Source: Neospora caninum Liverpool (taxonomy: Eukaryota > Apicomplexa > Conoidasida > Eucoccidiorida > Sarcocystidae). From it: a stretch of 64,000 nt of DNA. Below the pieces are notes generated by a model. It saw only the letters and a program-made list of their open reading frames with translations, was not told where the DNA came from and made no database searches. Both the position numbers and the translations under genes were made by a program. Positions 12,801-23,381 of this stretch are shown here, piece by piece; position 1 is the first letter of the stretch; the number at the start of each line of letters is the position of its first letter. The stretch lies in NCBI RefSeq assembly GCF_000208865.1, contig NC_018387.1, forward strand, positions 620,001 through 684,000, in the 5' to 3' direction.

Positions 12801-15800
12801 TGTGGGGAGAGACGCTGCGCAGGAAAGTGGTGAAAGTCCCTGGACACGCCCTGGAAGTGCCCCGACGCCCGGCTCCTCTCTGTGCAGAGGCCTCATCGCG
12901 ATTGCACCGCAAAGTGCGAGGCGGCAGGTAGCGTGGAGCGATCGAAATCTGAAGAGGGCGGGGGGAATTGACACGGCGAAATGAGCAACGGGGGCGCGAA
13001 CTGGAAAGAGAAGTGGAAGGGTTAGAGCAGAAGCTACCACAGCTATACAGTGACTTTGAGCCGGGTAGGCGCTTAGGAAAGGCCACGCAGGGGAGCAGGG
13101 AGGAGAAAGGTAGGCAAGAAGTGGAAAACGAAGATGAAGTAGGGAAACACTCCCGAGAACGATATGGAAGAGGAAAGGGAAGCATACGGAGACTGCGGAA
13201 ACGAAACGCATGCCTAACGGAAAGGGAGAAGGTCAACAAACTGCAGAAGATAAAACCTCTGACGGGAGAAAACTTGATCTCACCGATAGAAGCCGTTTTG
13301 CTTGCCCCGAATATCCACGGAAACCTTCGCTGTGCTGTGCTGTGGCAGCGTGGATGGAGCGTTCACTGCGATCCATTGGCCGAGTGTATCCTTCAGTGTC
13401 TGCGTAGAACAGGAAAACGCGCAGCAGAGAGGCAGAAAAAAAACGACAAAATGGGCAAAATCTGCCGCGAGGTCCAGGGCCTCAAGCTGGGAAGGAGCCT
13501 GAGCGTGCGGCGAAAAACAAACGAAAAACTCGTGAGGGACAGAGGAAACTACGAACGAATCAACCAAAAACAGTGTGGAAAACGCGGGAGGGACAGCCCT
13601 CCACTGCGCAACCCTCCGTCATGGTCTCAGCCTTCTCATATCTCTCTACACAAACATACAAATATAAATAAATATATATATATATATATATATATATTTG
13701 CCACTTGTGCATGCGCGTACAGATATCGCTATGTGTGTGTCTGTCCATCTGCATGTATGCGAAAGTGAGTAGATTTGCATCTGTGTGTCGACCGGCAGGT
13801 CTGCAGGGTTTGTTGGAGGGTAAGGCGTCTTTGCGAAGCGGTGGCTCTTTTCTTTCCCAACTGTGGAACGTCAATTAGGTGCCTACCCACAGTTGGACTG
13901 AAGCGCAGACCCCTCCTGCACGCGTGTCTATCAATTTCTTTCAGGTGTGCAGTTGAGTGCGTGTGGGTCTAGAGACGGCATAGCCACATCTATAGAGGGC
14001 AGTCAACCTAAAGCCTTTGCGCGTGTCTATCCACACCTACGCACTGACATGTGCATTTGCATATAGGAGAAGCTTCAGAATCCGAGATCACGAGCCTACC
14101 ATGACGGCAGCGTAAGCGTCAACCAGCCCGTGAGCAATGGTTTGTTGAATCGTGGGCAGACGTTTGGAGGAGGCGACGAGGATTCTGCGAATTTCTTCAA
14201 AGCTGGCTTCAGGCTTCATCGTCCACAAGAGGGAAGCAACTCCCGCGACGAGCGGACAGGCCTGGGATGTCCCGTCTTTGTATTCGTACGAGTCCAGCAA
14301 CCAAGTGCTGAAGATGTTCATGCCTGGAGCGGCGAGATCGACCGTTCTCTTTCCGAAATGCGAGAAGGACGCGAGCTCGCCGCCCTGCCCTACTGCACCA
14401 ACTGTCAAGACGTTGCTGTTGGAAAGAGCTGCCGGATAGAGCGGCGCCTCGTCGAGATCGCGCCCCAGTCGGTTTTCGTCGCGTTTCTCGAAGCCTCCAG
14501 AGGCCGGAGAATCCATTCCGCTCGCGTTGCCAGACGCTGTCACAAAAAGCATGTTCTTCTCTGCAGACCGGTGGACGGCCTCAATCATCGTGCGCGGCAG
14601 CCGAGACGCATTCCCCCAAGAATTTGAGCTGATTGACGCCCCGTTCTGAATCGCGTAGTCCAACGACCGCGCCGCATCTGACACATAACCTGCAAGCAGA
14701 AAAGAAAAAGCAACACAGGAAACAGAGAAAAAATACAGTAACAAAAACAACACCCAATCTCAAGAAAAGATTATACATACCTACATATATACATATATAT
14801 GTATATATCTGTGGAGACAGAGAAACGTAGATCGGCATCAAGAGTAGAGTTTGACGTCTTTCCTCAACTGCTGTGTTCCTCTCCGGCGGGGAATGTTGAG
14901 TCTAAGCCCGTTTCTCCGATATATATGTATATATATATATATATATATAGTCACTGCCGACAGACTCAGATACGTATAATCGATATAGAACTATATGTAG
15001 ATACGTAGGTGTGTGTTGAGTACCGGTTTCTCCCTCCATGAATTTCAGAGCCATGATGCGGGTTCGCGAGTTGATTCCCGCAATCCCCAGTCCGTTGTTT
15101 GCCTGAGCTCCAATGATTCCGGCGCAGTGCGTTCCGTGGCCGTCGCGGTCCATAGGGTCTCCGTGGTCGTTGACGAAGTCGTAACCGTAGATGTCGTCGA
15201 CGTACCCATTGCCTAGAGAACAGAGAAGGGGCGGAGACGCACGGTTGAAATCGGTAATACACTGTCAAAGAGCCCTGTCCTGTGGGCCCCAAAAGATTGC
15301 CAGACGGGAAGGAATAAGGGAGAAGCCTTTGTGTCTCGACGGCAGCCGATCCGCTCCTGTGTTCCTAAGGGGCTTCTTCGAGCCTTTGCAAGAATCCTCC
15401 CATGGTGCGGCGACATCGGTCATCGCGGACAGAAAATGGGAAACGCGAAAATGAAATGCAAGTGAAGACAACGCAGCGTCATGTGGTCTACACGATCCTT
15501 TTCGCCAAAGGACACGACACATACACTTTGTGAGGAGTCGACGCGCGACCTTTGAAAACTCCGTAAAATGGCCAACACCTGTCCACGTGTGCATCACCGA
15601 AACAGTGCCCGGATGGGAATTTTCTGCAGTCTCTGTCCAGGCGGAATATCCCGTTCGTGTGTAAGCATCTGTGCATCTGTGTTTTGGTGATGGCGCCTGC
15701 GAATACAATGTGTGGACTCCAGTCTTTTCATTCCTGGAGTGTTGACCCAGACGGCAGTTGTTGTGTTTCGAAAAGGAAATCCTTCCTCGCGCGAAAAACG

Positions 15801-18034
15801 GAAGAGGAAGGATAGGATTCTTGGCTTCGTCTTGTCCCTTTTTTGCTCGTACCGTCGTCATCGACTCCAGGGACACCGTAGAGTTCCTTGGTGTTGACCC
15901 ACATTTGGTTCTTTAGATCGGGATGAAGGTAATTGACGCCGGTGTCGATTACCGCCACAACTCGCCCCTGCCAATCTTCGTCTTCTCTGCCCATTTCTCC
16001 GTGCTCTCTTCTCTCTTGCAGCACCTGGTCGACGACTTCCCAGGCCTGCGGCGCGTTCACATCAACCATTCGGTTCCGCGGATAAAAGAGGTTCCACTGG
16101 AGGCTGAACAGCTGGTCGTTCGGGATGATGTCCAGGGCGTAGACGACTTCGTCGAATTCCACGAAGTCGACGTCGGAAACCTGTGCGAAAGCGTCTTTCA
16201 GTTTCGCGGTTTCTGACGAGTAACGGACTCGCGGCTCCTCGATGTCGAGAACCAGCAAATCCAGCTGTTTCAGGTGGCTCAGACTCGACACGAGTTCCGC
16301 CTGACGAGGACAGCCAACAACGCAGATATCGCACCACAAACAACAGAATTCGCACGCGGAAAAGCGCACAAACATGTTCTGAGAGGTGTGCCGTGGATAG
16401 GGCGAGAACGAAAGAGGGGTAAACTGCCCTTTCCATCCGAGGATATATACGCTCGTCATTCTTTGTGGTTTGAATGTAGACAACTTTACGCCTCTTCACA
16501 CCCGAGACACATGCCCCCATCGGCAGGTACACACGAATGGTTACTCCGAAGAGCACTGCTCCTCGCTGAGTCTTGCGCTCGTTCGGTATTGGTGTGAGCG
16601 TACCTGTTGTTCGTTAAAGGAGAAGAATCCTATCAAATGTTTTTGGATTTCGTACGGGTCATCCACAGTAACACTAATTCCAGCAGCTGCATTGGTGTCG
16701 CCGTATGCATTTGGCTCCACGAATCCCTGGTCTACCCATTTTTGCCGTTGAAACTCTCTCGTTCTCCTTTCAAATTCTAGCGCACGAGAGCCCTCTTTTA
16801 ATTTAATGACCAGGCGCGGCGGGAGATCCGGTCGGGCTGGAGAAACCGGCGGCCCTGAGTACTTCTTCGGAGACGACAAAGAACCAAGATCCCCCGGACT
16901 ACCACTCCCCCGTTCACGAACAGCCCAGCGTGTCCCGTCATTGTCCGCGTTTGTACTTCGTTTTTGCGTTTGGCGCACCGGCGCCGAGCTCTGTGTGTCG
17001 CTTGAGTACCCGTCTTCTGTGCAGAGCGACTCCTCGGCGTCCTCATCTGTTTCGCACTCAGGTTCTTGTTCCCCTTCTTCCTTCGCTTCGTCTTCTTCTG
17101 TATGCTCTATATCTTCACTGGCGTCCTCTTCTTTCGTCGACACTTCTTTTCCTTCAACGTCTTCATCTTCCGGGATACTTTTGTTCGCGCGCGCCCTGCG
17201 CCTCGGAGAGGGGAAAGGGGAAAAGGGCGAAGAATCGGCGTAGGAATCGTCTTCTACGGACCATGGAGAGCCCGACGACGGGTCAGAGTTATACGGAGAA
17301 TTCGCTCGCGAGAAAGATGCGGCCGAAGAGAAAGGACGGAATGGAGAATAGTTGAGACTTGCACCTGACGTCGGAAGGGGCCGTTCCTTTTCTCCATCTT
17401 GCCTACGATTTGTTGGAGAAGCGGGGGTGACCACGAAAGCAGAATGCCAGTCCTCGTCGGTTGTTTCATCCTGACCCCCGCCCTGGGTGTCTTCTCTCTC
17501 GCTTTTCTTTCTCTCTTTGGACGCTCTTCTTTCCTCTTCCACCTTCTCCCGTTGCAGCAATACGACCAAATCCTCACTGGTGAGATCCGCTTTTTCTAGA
17601 CCTCCGTGGTTGTTGAAACTCGCTGTCTGGGCCTTGGCCGGCGGGCTAACTTCTCCCGAGTCGACCGTCACAATCAACTGTCCATCGTACGGGTACGGGT
17701 TTCTAATGCTTAGTTCCACGAGCTTTTTTTCTCCGAGAGAAAGAATTTCATTGATTGAAGACAAAGATACGGGACCCGCCTGCTGAGCAGACACGACAGG
17801 GAGAAAAGGTGGAAAGCGCGGCAGCCGACTCAGAGATGGTGGTGAGCTGGCGAGCGAGAAAAAGGAAAGAAGACAGGGGACGACGAGAGGGCGGAAAAGA
17901 AGCCGAAGAGGGGAGAAACGACGAGCGCAAAAGCCGCAGGGCCTACAGGGAAACGACGACGTGAAGGACACCAGCGAAGACTCCTCGGTCTTCCAAGGCG
18001 ATAGCCAACGCCACGAGGAGAAGCACAGGGACAT
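6158..18034 (-). CDS. Multidomain subtilisin-like serine protease (S8 family)
   Basis: Eleven exons: 18034-16604, 16300-15853, 15212-15024, 14689-14100, 13399-13284, 12636-12336, 11560-10980, 10141-9931, 9270-9019, 8385-7697, 7094-6158 (TAG). Phases match at every junction, giving about 1,914 residues. The catalytic tetrad is complete: Asp596 (AVIDTGVNYLHPDL), His652 (DGHGTHCAGI), oxyanion Asn744 (TASGNASG) and Ser831 (DGTSQACPLVAG). The N-terminus has a hydrophobic stretch (VVPCLLSFFSLASS), then an acidic linker and an I9-like propeptide region before the catalytic core, which suggests a secretory zymogen. After the catalytic domain come two beta-sandwich modules (about 887-1110), a large module typical of bacterial S8 proteases (about 1219-1400; NGVLAPLWMDF, AIVQWENV), a Cys-rich PAN/apple-like unit (about 1565-1605) and a roughly 300-residue Pro-rich tail. 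No C-terminal TM segment is visible. The start chosen has the best context (ACCATGT). ATGs at 18049, 18211 and 18229 are alternatives, and the frame stays open to 18910. It belongs to the apicomplexan SUB family; the paralogue was not assigned. Confidence 0.85.
6967..7052 (-). repeat. Pro-Pro-Gln coding repeat in subtilase tail
   Basis: A GC-rich run of CCG-CAG-CCG triplets encodes PPQ repeats at the start of the Pro-rich C-terminal region of the subtilase. Confidence 0.8.
8756..8821. repeat. Imperfect pyrimidine tandem repeat in intron
   Basis: Three to four copies of a roughly 17-bp unit (CTCTCCTCTCCCTTTT) lie in the subtilase intron between exons 9 and 10. On the coding strand it is a purine tract near the acceptor-distal half. 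Confidence 0.7.
9773..9806. repeat. (AT)n microsatellite in subtilase intron
   Basis: A pure run of about 17 dinucleotides lies in the intron between exons 8 and 9. Confidence 0.95.
13672..13697. repeat. (AT)n microsatellite in subtilase intron
   Basis: About 13 units lie in the intron between exons 4 and 5. Similar shorter tracts sit in the other subtilase introns (10276-10296 and 14929-14948). Confidence 0.9.
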
Positions 18035-21000
18035 GGTAGACGAAGGCATGAACAACCGGAGGTAGCCTCTTTCTCTACTGCTGAATGGCAGAGAAAGGAC
18101 TGGTTGGAAACGAGGGAGCGAACAGAGAAAGACAGGACAACCACGCGAGCGACCAGCGATATCTGAGATCTGCGAAGTGATGCGCTGAGTTCCTCCCCTG
18201 TTCGAAAACATCGCCAGAATGCTTCTCATTCGTACTAGAATTGCAGAAAGAAGAGTTGAGAGCCATGAAAAGAGAGGGGAGAGGCAGGCGTTCAAGGAAA
18301 CAGAGAAAACACGAAGAAGCGACAAGGAGAGAAGGAAGGGGAGCAACGAGCTCAGTTCTTTAAGTTTCGAACGGGCAGGAAACCGGGGGAAGAAGCCTGA
18401 GAGAGAAACTCTTTGGTTTTCTTCCCACGGCTTCACTCGTGTTTTGCCGCCATCATCTAGCTCTCGCCGTGGTGCCATTTTCAACAACGAAATACGATAT
18501 GCTAATGAAGAGGCTTCGTATGTTCCTGTTGTCTTTGTCAAAATGTCGTCCAGGTTACGATTCTCTCGGGTACGCAAACGCAATTGCGTCGTTCCCCGCT
18601 GAGCTCCAGGACCACTTGCGCCTCCTTCGCCTCCGATGTGTTTTGTAACTTCGGGGACATCGAAGGCCAGCGCACGTGGTATTTCCCCACCAGAGTTACG
18701 CGACCTACTGGTGGAACAAATAGATGCATGATTTCTGCAGTATGCTGAAGGCTTCCTTCCAGTTTCCTGTCTCGGTGCAACTTTGACGCGCCTGTTGGTG
18801 AGACAGTGGTCCTCAGACTGAACATGAACTCTGGACTCATCTGCCTCATACTGGTTGGAAGCAGGAACCTCACGACACTTGTGACGTTGCGACTGATTGT
18901 GTCCTGGCATTTTGAACAGCGTCTCGCTCCAGAAAAGAAAGACTCGTACAGAGAAAACGTCTCTCGGATTTGTCGGATGCCTTTAACAAGACCCGGTATT
19001 CAAATGTGGAGCATCCGAGGGAAAGGCAGTTCGTACGTCATCCCAGATAACAAAACATGGCGGTAACGGAACATGATTTAAACCAGCGCAATGATGACAG
19101 GGAAAACCACGGTGAGAGACACACAGGTCGGTGGAATGAACGCAAGGCAGACGCCATGGAAAACCAATCTGGACGGACGGTGCAACGCTCGGTAGCTAAT
19201 TCCCATACTTGGACGTGTTGAATTACTCAAGTATCTTCCAGGGCTCTGGATCCGGCGACTTGCTCCTGACCATGGAACGCCGATTGCGGATTCACAGATC
19301 AGTATCTGTAGATATGCAATGACATTATAACTGAATAAACAGGCGCGTTCGCACAAACCCGGGTATACATCCGAACATATTCATAGTTGCAGCCGAAAAA
19401 AACCGGGGAGGTGAACTGAAAAGCGAACAGTGGTAGATACATCACATCGATCGGATAACCTCTCCAGTGTGCTTCGCAAGACAAACAATTGCTACTGGGT
19501 TACCTCTGGAGCACGCGAAAAATTTATCCTACCGGCCCAGTCCAAGTCACAAAACGGGTGACTCACCGGTAGAAGTGATACTCTACGCGGCATTGTCGGT
19601 GGGCCGCAGATAATTGAAATATCCTTAATTACATTCAGAACGCAGACTGAAGCTGAATCAATCTCCGTTCTACGCATTTGCTTCATCGGGGGCTCGTCGT
19701 TTCAGGAGTTGCAGCATCGCTGCCCAACTATATTTTTGACTTGGCTATGCCGACGGTGACACGCACGTACGCGCCCTCGGCTTTGTCCGGTTGTGAAACC
19801 TTGACAATCGTGCCGGTCGGAAGCGTTATCTACCGGTTTTTAACGGAACGGCGTTACACGTGGTTTCCGGGAAAACATGAAATCCTGACGTTACTCGGTA
19901 AAACTGGGCGGCCGCCATTGGCACCGTCACGGAGTGGGAAACAGAGAGACGGCGGCAAACGAGCAAGAAAACACTGTAATTCTGGTACGGCGTTAAATGG
20001 GAATTGTGAGAGTCACCACAAAGGACGATCGCCACAAGGACTCAAACAGGTGGAAATGAGTTGCGTTACGACACACATAGGCAACAATTCGTGTTCCCCA
20101 GGTGTTCAAAAACGAAGTAACATTGACCGGGGGAGAGTCATGCGCTGTATCACTCGAGATTTCTGACTAAAGGCAAACCTCCACACGCATTCGTCGAAGG
20201 CGCTGAATAGCACGAAGCAGCACGCACAAACGAACAACAGTAGCAGACATTCTAGAGAAATGGTCTACCTGACTCCACGTCACTCGTGTATTCTCCAGCG
20301 TGATGATTTCCCGCGCCACGCGCCTCGAAGCTGCAAGCAAAGGCACGTTTCTTCACGGGTTTGTGAAGCAAGTGGTGCACAAAGGTACCAGCAATTGCTG
20401 GTCTCACCTGGGTCTCTGGAGAGCGCTCCTTCCGACGCTCGGAGAAGGGGGAAATTCCTCGGCAAACCAGCACGGGCTTCCCCATTCCTCTTTCACCTGG
20501 AAAAACGTACAGTGGAAAGAGTGCCCGCTCAGACGAGATCATGTACGGCTTGTAAACTCAAATGTAGAAAAGACCAGTCTCAAGTTATTTTTTGTCCAGT
20601 GTCTTCACCGGTTTTTCAGACCCGATGCAGACGCGTGGGCCGTGCGATTTCCATGCATCAATAGGACATGGACACGCCATACCCACAGCTGAAAACGAGA
20701 GAGAGTTCAGCGGAACCTCAAAGTAGAAAGAAGACTTAGTGTCTCCTTCACGCCCAACAGAACTTTGGTTTCAGGGAGACGGTCCTGGTTAGCACAGATT
20801 TCCCCTGATAAGCACCGTCACGTGTCCCGTGCTCACGTTGCAAGGAAGCGACGCAAAATTGAGAAATGCGTCCCGAAAAGAAGCGTTTTACATGTTACAG
20901 TTGTTTCAACACGCATGTCCCTCCTTAGCGATCCCACGCTCGCTCAAACGAGGCCAGTGTTGGCAACTGGTTATGGAGGACCAAACTCGCCGCAAACTTT

Positions 21001-21569
21001 CGGCGTCTTTTGGGTTGCTGCAAGCGATATATTTACATGCGCTGCGGTTGTTTACATCGTTGGCTACACCATGGTATTATGTAATGCAGCAAGGTTTGTC
21101 TGCTCGAGTGTTCCGTCGCCGTCGATGTCTACTGCGATCCGCACCGGTGTGACTCTACCCGAAGGCGCGGAAACGTGCTCAGCGTTGAGTACCGACCGTG
21201 GGAGACTGCACGGTACAACGGAACGTGATAGAGAGCCGCAGTCCACACACGGGCGGAGCGGGCACGAACTGTTCGGCTACTGAAGCGTCAGCTCTGTCTC
21301 CTTTCTGCAGCTGCCAGTGCCACACACTGAACCGGTGCCGTTGCGTGCCTCTGCAAACGCAGAATGTGAAGAGAGACTGCAGTCAACTGCTCCCGTAAAA
21401 AACCAGTGAGTATCATTGCCGTGGCCAAGGTGGCATAGACAGGAGATTTGCCGTCTTCCAGTGTTTGCTAGAAAACTGTCGAAAAGGAAATCCGCTCTCC
21501 AGGGTTCGCAGACCCCTCTCACGAGTTCGTTCGGGAGTGCTTGGTCGTCGCAGCCGTCCCTACCCTACG
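18035..21569. other. Spacer between divergent genes
   Basis: This is the upstream region shared by the minus-strand subtilase and the plus-strand orphan gene, so it should hold both promoters. The subtilase frame stays open without a stop to 18910, including a second hydrophobic stretch near 18300, so a longer N-terminus is possible. From about 18900 the DNA has no TA microsatellites and no long reading frame. I could not support any other gene. Confidence 0.45.
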
Positions 21570-23381
21570 ATGACGAAAGCAAGGCCGGCAGTACCCGTGA
21601 AAAGGAAGCGGAAATTTCCCCCGCAGACCTTAGGCCTTGACGAAGCTGCATATTGTGACCCGTCGGGGCGGAGTTCCCGGCGGGTATTGCCCCAACGTGC
21701 CTGTGCTCGGTTGTGTATACTTCGACTTAAAGCCTGCGCCAGTGCAGCAGACGAGCATTTGCACGCGCGACTGAAGAGGGACGAAAATATGTACAGACAA
21801 CAACAGAAGGCTCGATTGCTACCCAGGTCAAAGGAGGCGTGGGTTGTGGCGTATCAGAAGGTCGTCACCTCCATCACATCTGGAGAAGGTGCACGCATCG
21901 TTCTTCGGAAGCCTGAAAGCCGGCCGGCCAAGCCCATCCGTCCCAAACCTGTGTCTGACAGCGTCAGGCGCCGTTCCATACATGAGTTCCTACCGGGCCA
22001 GTGGAGGCTACGAATCGTTTTTGCTCCTCCCAGACATTCTGGCGTGGAGGAAGCAAGCAGGGGCCAAGACTCGGCCAGTGTGAGACATAAAACAAAGGGG
22101 GAATCGGCGCAGCGTTCGACTGGGTCAGATAAAGCGCCTCCGGGACAAATGTTGAGTCGGGGCAACCATTCCTCCAACCAGAATACGCCGAAAGCGTTTC
22201 ACCGCTGGTACTGGTGTCCGAGTTTTGCTGAGGCAGATATGCTTTTCTCCAGGGCACTGGATTACTTAAGAGGGTACGTTGGGGTCGAGGGGTACCCGTG
22301 GCGAACAGAAGCTCAGGTCGCTCACCAGGTCATTGCTGTGCTCCGCTACACATACCGTTTTACTCTTACCTATGATCACCGACTTGAGCTAATATGTGAG
22401 CGACTCTCTTGGGAGACTCTCAAACGCGAAGCCGGCAGGAATGCCCTTCCACCGCGAGTAGAGGCAGTAGCTATCGGTGCACCTCCTATGGACATTTTAG
22501 TTGAAGCAGAGAAACAACGGGCGAGGTTGAAAGCCGCCTCTCGGACCAAACATTTTCGCCGGCAACTCCGTCCATGGTTAAAAGGTCCCTTACCTGTCAA
22601 TGGTGACTCCGAATGTTCGGTGCAACCTCGAGCTGCCGTACAGGTTTCATGTGGAGGGAAACGAGCTTCAGCTGATGCGTTCCTTCCCAACGCCTGTCGT
22701 GCCAGACAAGCGAATCCTGCAAACGACGAAGTCCCGAACGACCGAGGCCTCATAGCAGGCAGGGTAGGGGACACCTATGGGCACCAAGGCACTCCATCGC
22801 CACGGCCAGCTCTCGCGAAGAACGTGAAACGTGATGCGAGGAGTGGGTATGTCAGCACCAGACTCGCAGTAAGTGGACAGCCGGTACAACAGAGGGAGTT
22901 CGATGCGAACGCGAGAAAGAAAAGGCACTGCGGAGAGACCATGGACATGCAGAAAGCAGAAACGGCTGTAGGTGCACATAGGCGACCCTCAAAGCACGCC
23001 TGTGGCCGAGAAAGCATGGAGAGGGACAAGCAAGCAACAACCAGTTCCGCACACAGTGACACCGGGAAGATGCAACGCCACGGGAGCGAAAGCAAGACAG
23101 TCGATGGTGACCTAGTTGCCTTCCATCACGGCTGTAAGAGTCAAGACATCAAGGCCGATACCGAGATAACGCAGAAGATTTCAGCGGATGGACATGAACA
23201 CGCAGCTCCCGGGGAACCGGTCCAGAATGGTAGCCTTCTGGATTCACAAACACCTTCCTGGGTTCCGGTGACAGTGTTGGTCCCAGGAGCAGCTGTGTCT
23301 TCCGCAGCGCAGAATTCGCCTTTTCATTTTTCAGGAATTCTCGTTCCGATCGTCTTCAAGCACGGGCCTGTGGCTACTTGA
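21570..23381 (+). CDS. Single-exon orphan protein, 603 aa
   Basis: One uninterrupted reading frame starts at ATG 21570 (MTKARPAVPVKRKRKFPP) and ends with TGA. An in-frame AUG-containing extension to 21465 is possible. No other frame in the region exceeds about 130 codons, so a frame of this length is unlikely by chance. The N-terminus is strongly basic and could serve as a nuclear targeting signal. A central block (about residues 205-330) is denser in aromatic and hydrophobic residues, with WYWCPSFAEADMLF and VIAVLRYTYRFTLTYDHRL, and looks helical and folded. The C-terminal third is polar and low in predicted structure. No membrane segment, signal peptide or known catalytic motif was seen, and an AP2 DNA-binding fold was considered but does not fit. 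It is intronless, whereas nearly every neighbour has several introns. Function unknown. Confidence 0.6.
   Translation: MTKARPAVPVKRKRKFPPQTLGLDEAAYCDPSGRSSRRVLPQRACARLCILRLKACASAADEHLHARLKRDENMYRQQQKARLLPRSKEAWVVAYQKVVTSITSGEGARIVLRKPESRPAKPIRPKPVSDSVRRRSIHEFLPGQWRLRIVFAPPRHSGVEEASRGQDSASVRHKTKGESAQRSTGSDKAPPGQMLSRGNHSSNQNTPKAFHRWYWCPSFAEADMLFSRALDYLRGYVGVEGYPWRTEAQVAHQVIAVLRYTYRFTLTYDHRLELICERLSWETLKREAGRNALPPRVEAVAIGAPPMDILVEAEKQRARLKAASRTKHFRRQLRPWLKGPLPVNGDSECSVQPRAAVQVSCGGKRASADAFLPNACRARQANPANDEVPNDRGLIAGRVGDTYGHQGTPSPRPALAKNVKRDARSGYVSTRLAVSGQPVQQREFDANARKKRHCGETMDMQKAETAVGAHRRPSKHACGRESMERDKQATTSSAHSDTGKMQRHGSESKTVDGDLVAFHHGCKSQDIKADTEITQKISADGHEHAAPGEPVQNGSLLDSQTPSWVPVTVLVPGAAVSSAAQNSPFHFSGILVPIVFKHGPVAT

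Noticed and set aside
22200..22430. AP2-like DNA-binding domain in the orphan protein
   Set aside because: The aromatic block lacks the AP2 strand-helix pattern (YRGV, W-A-I, F-T-EEAA-AYD).
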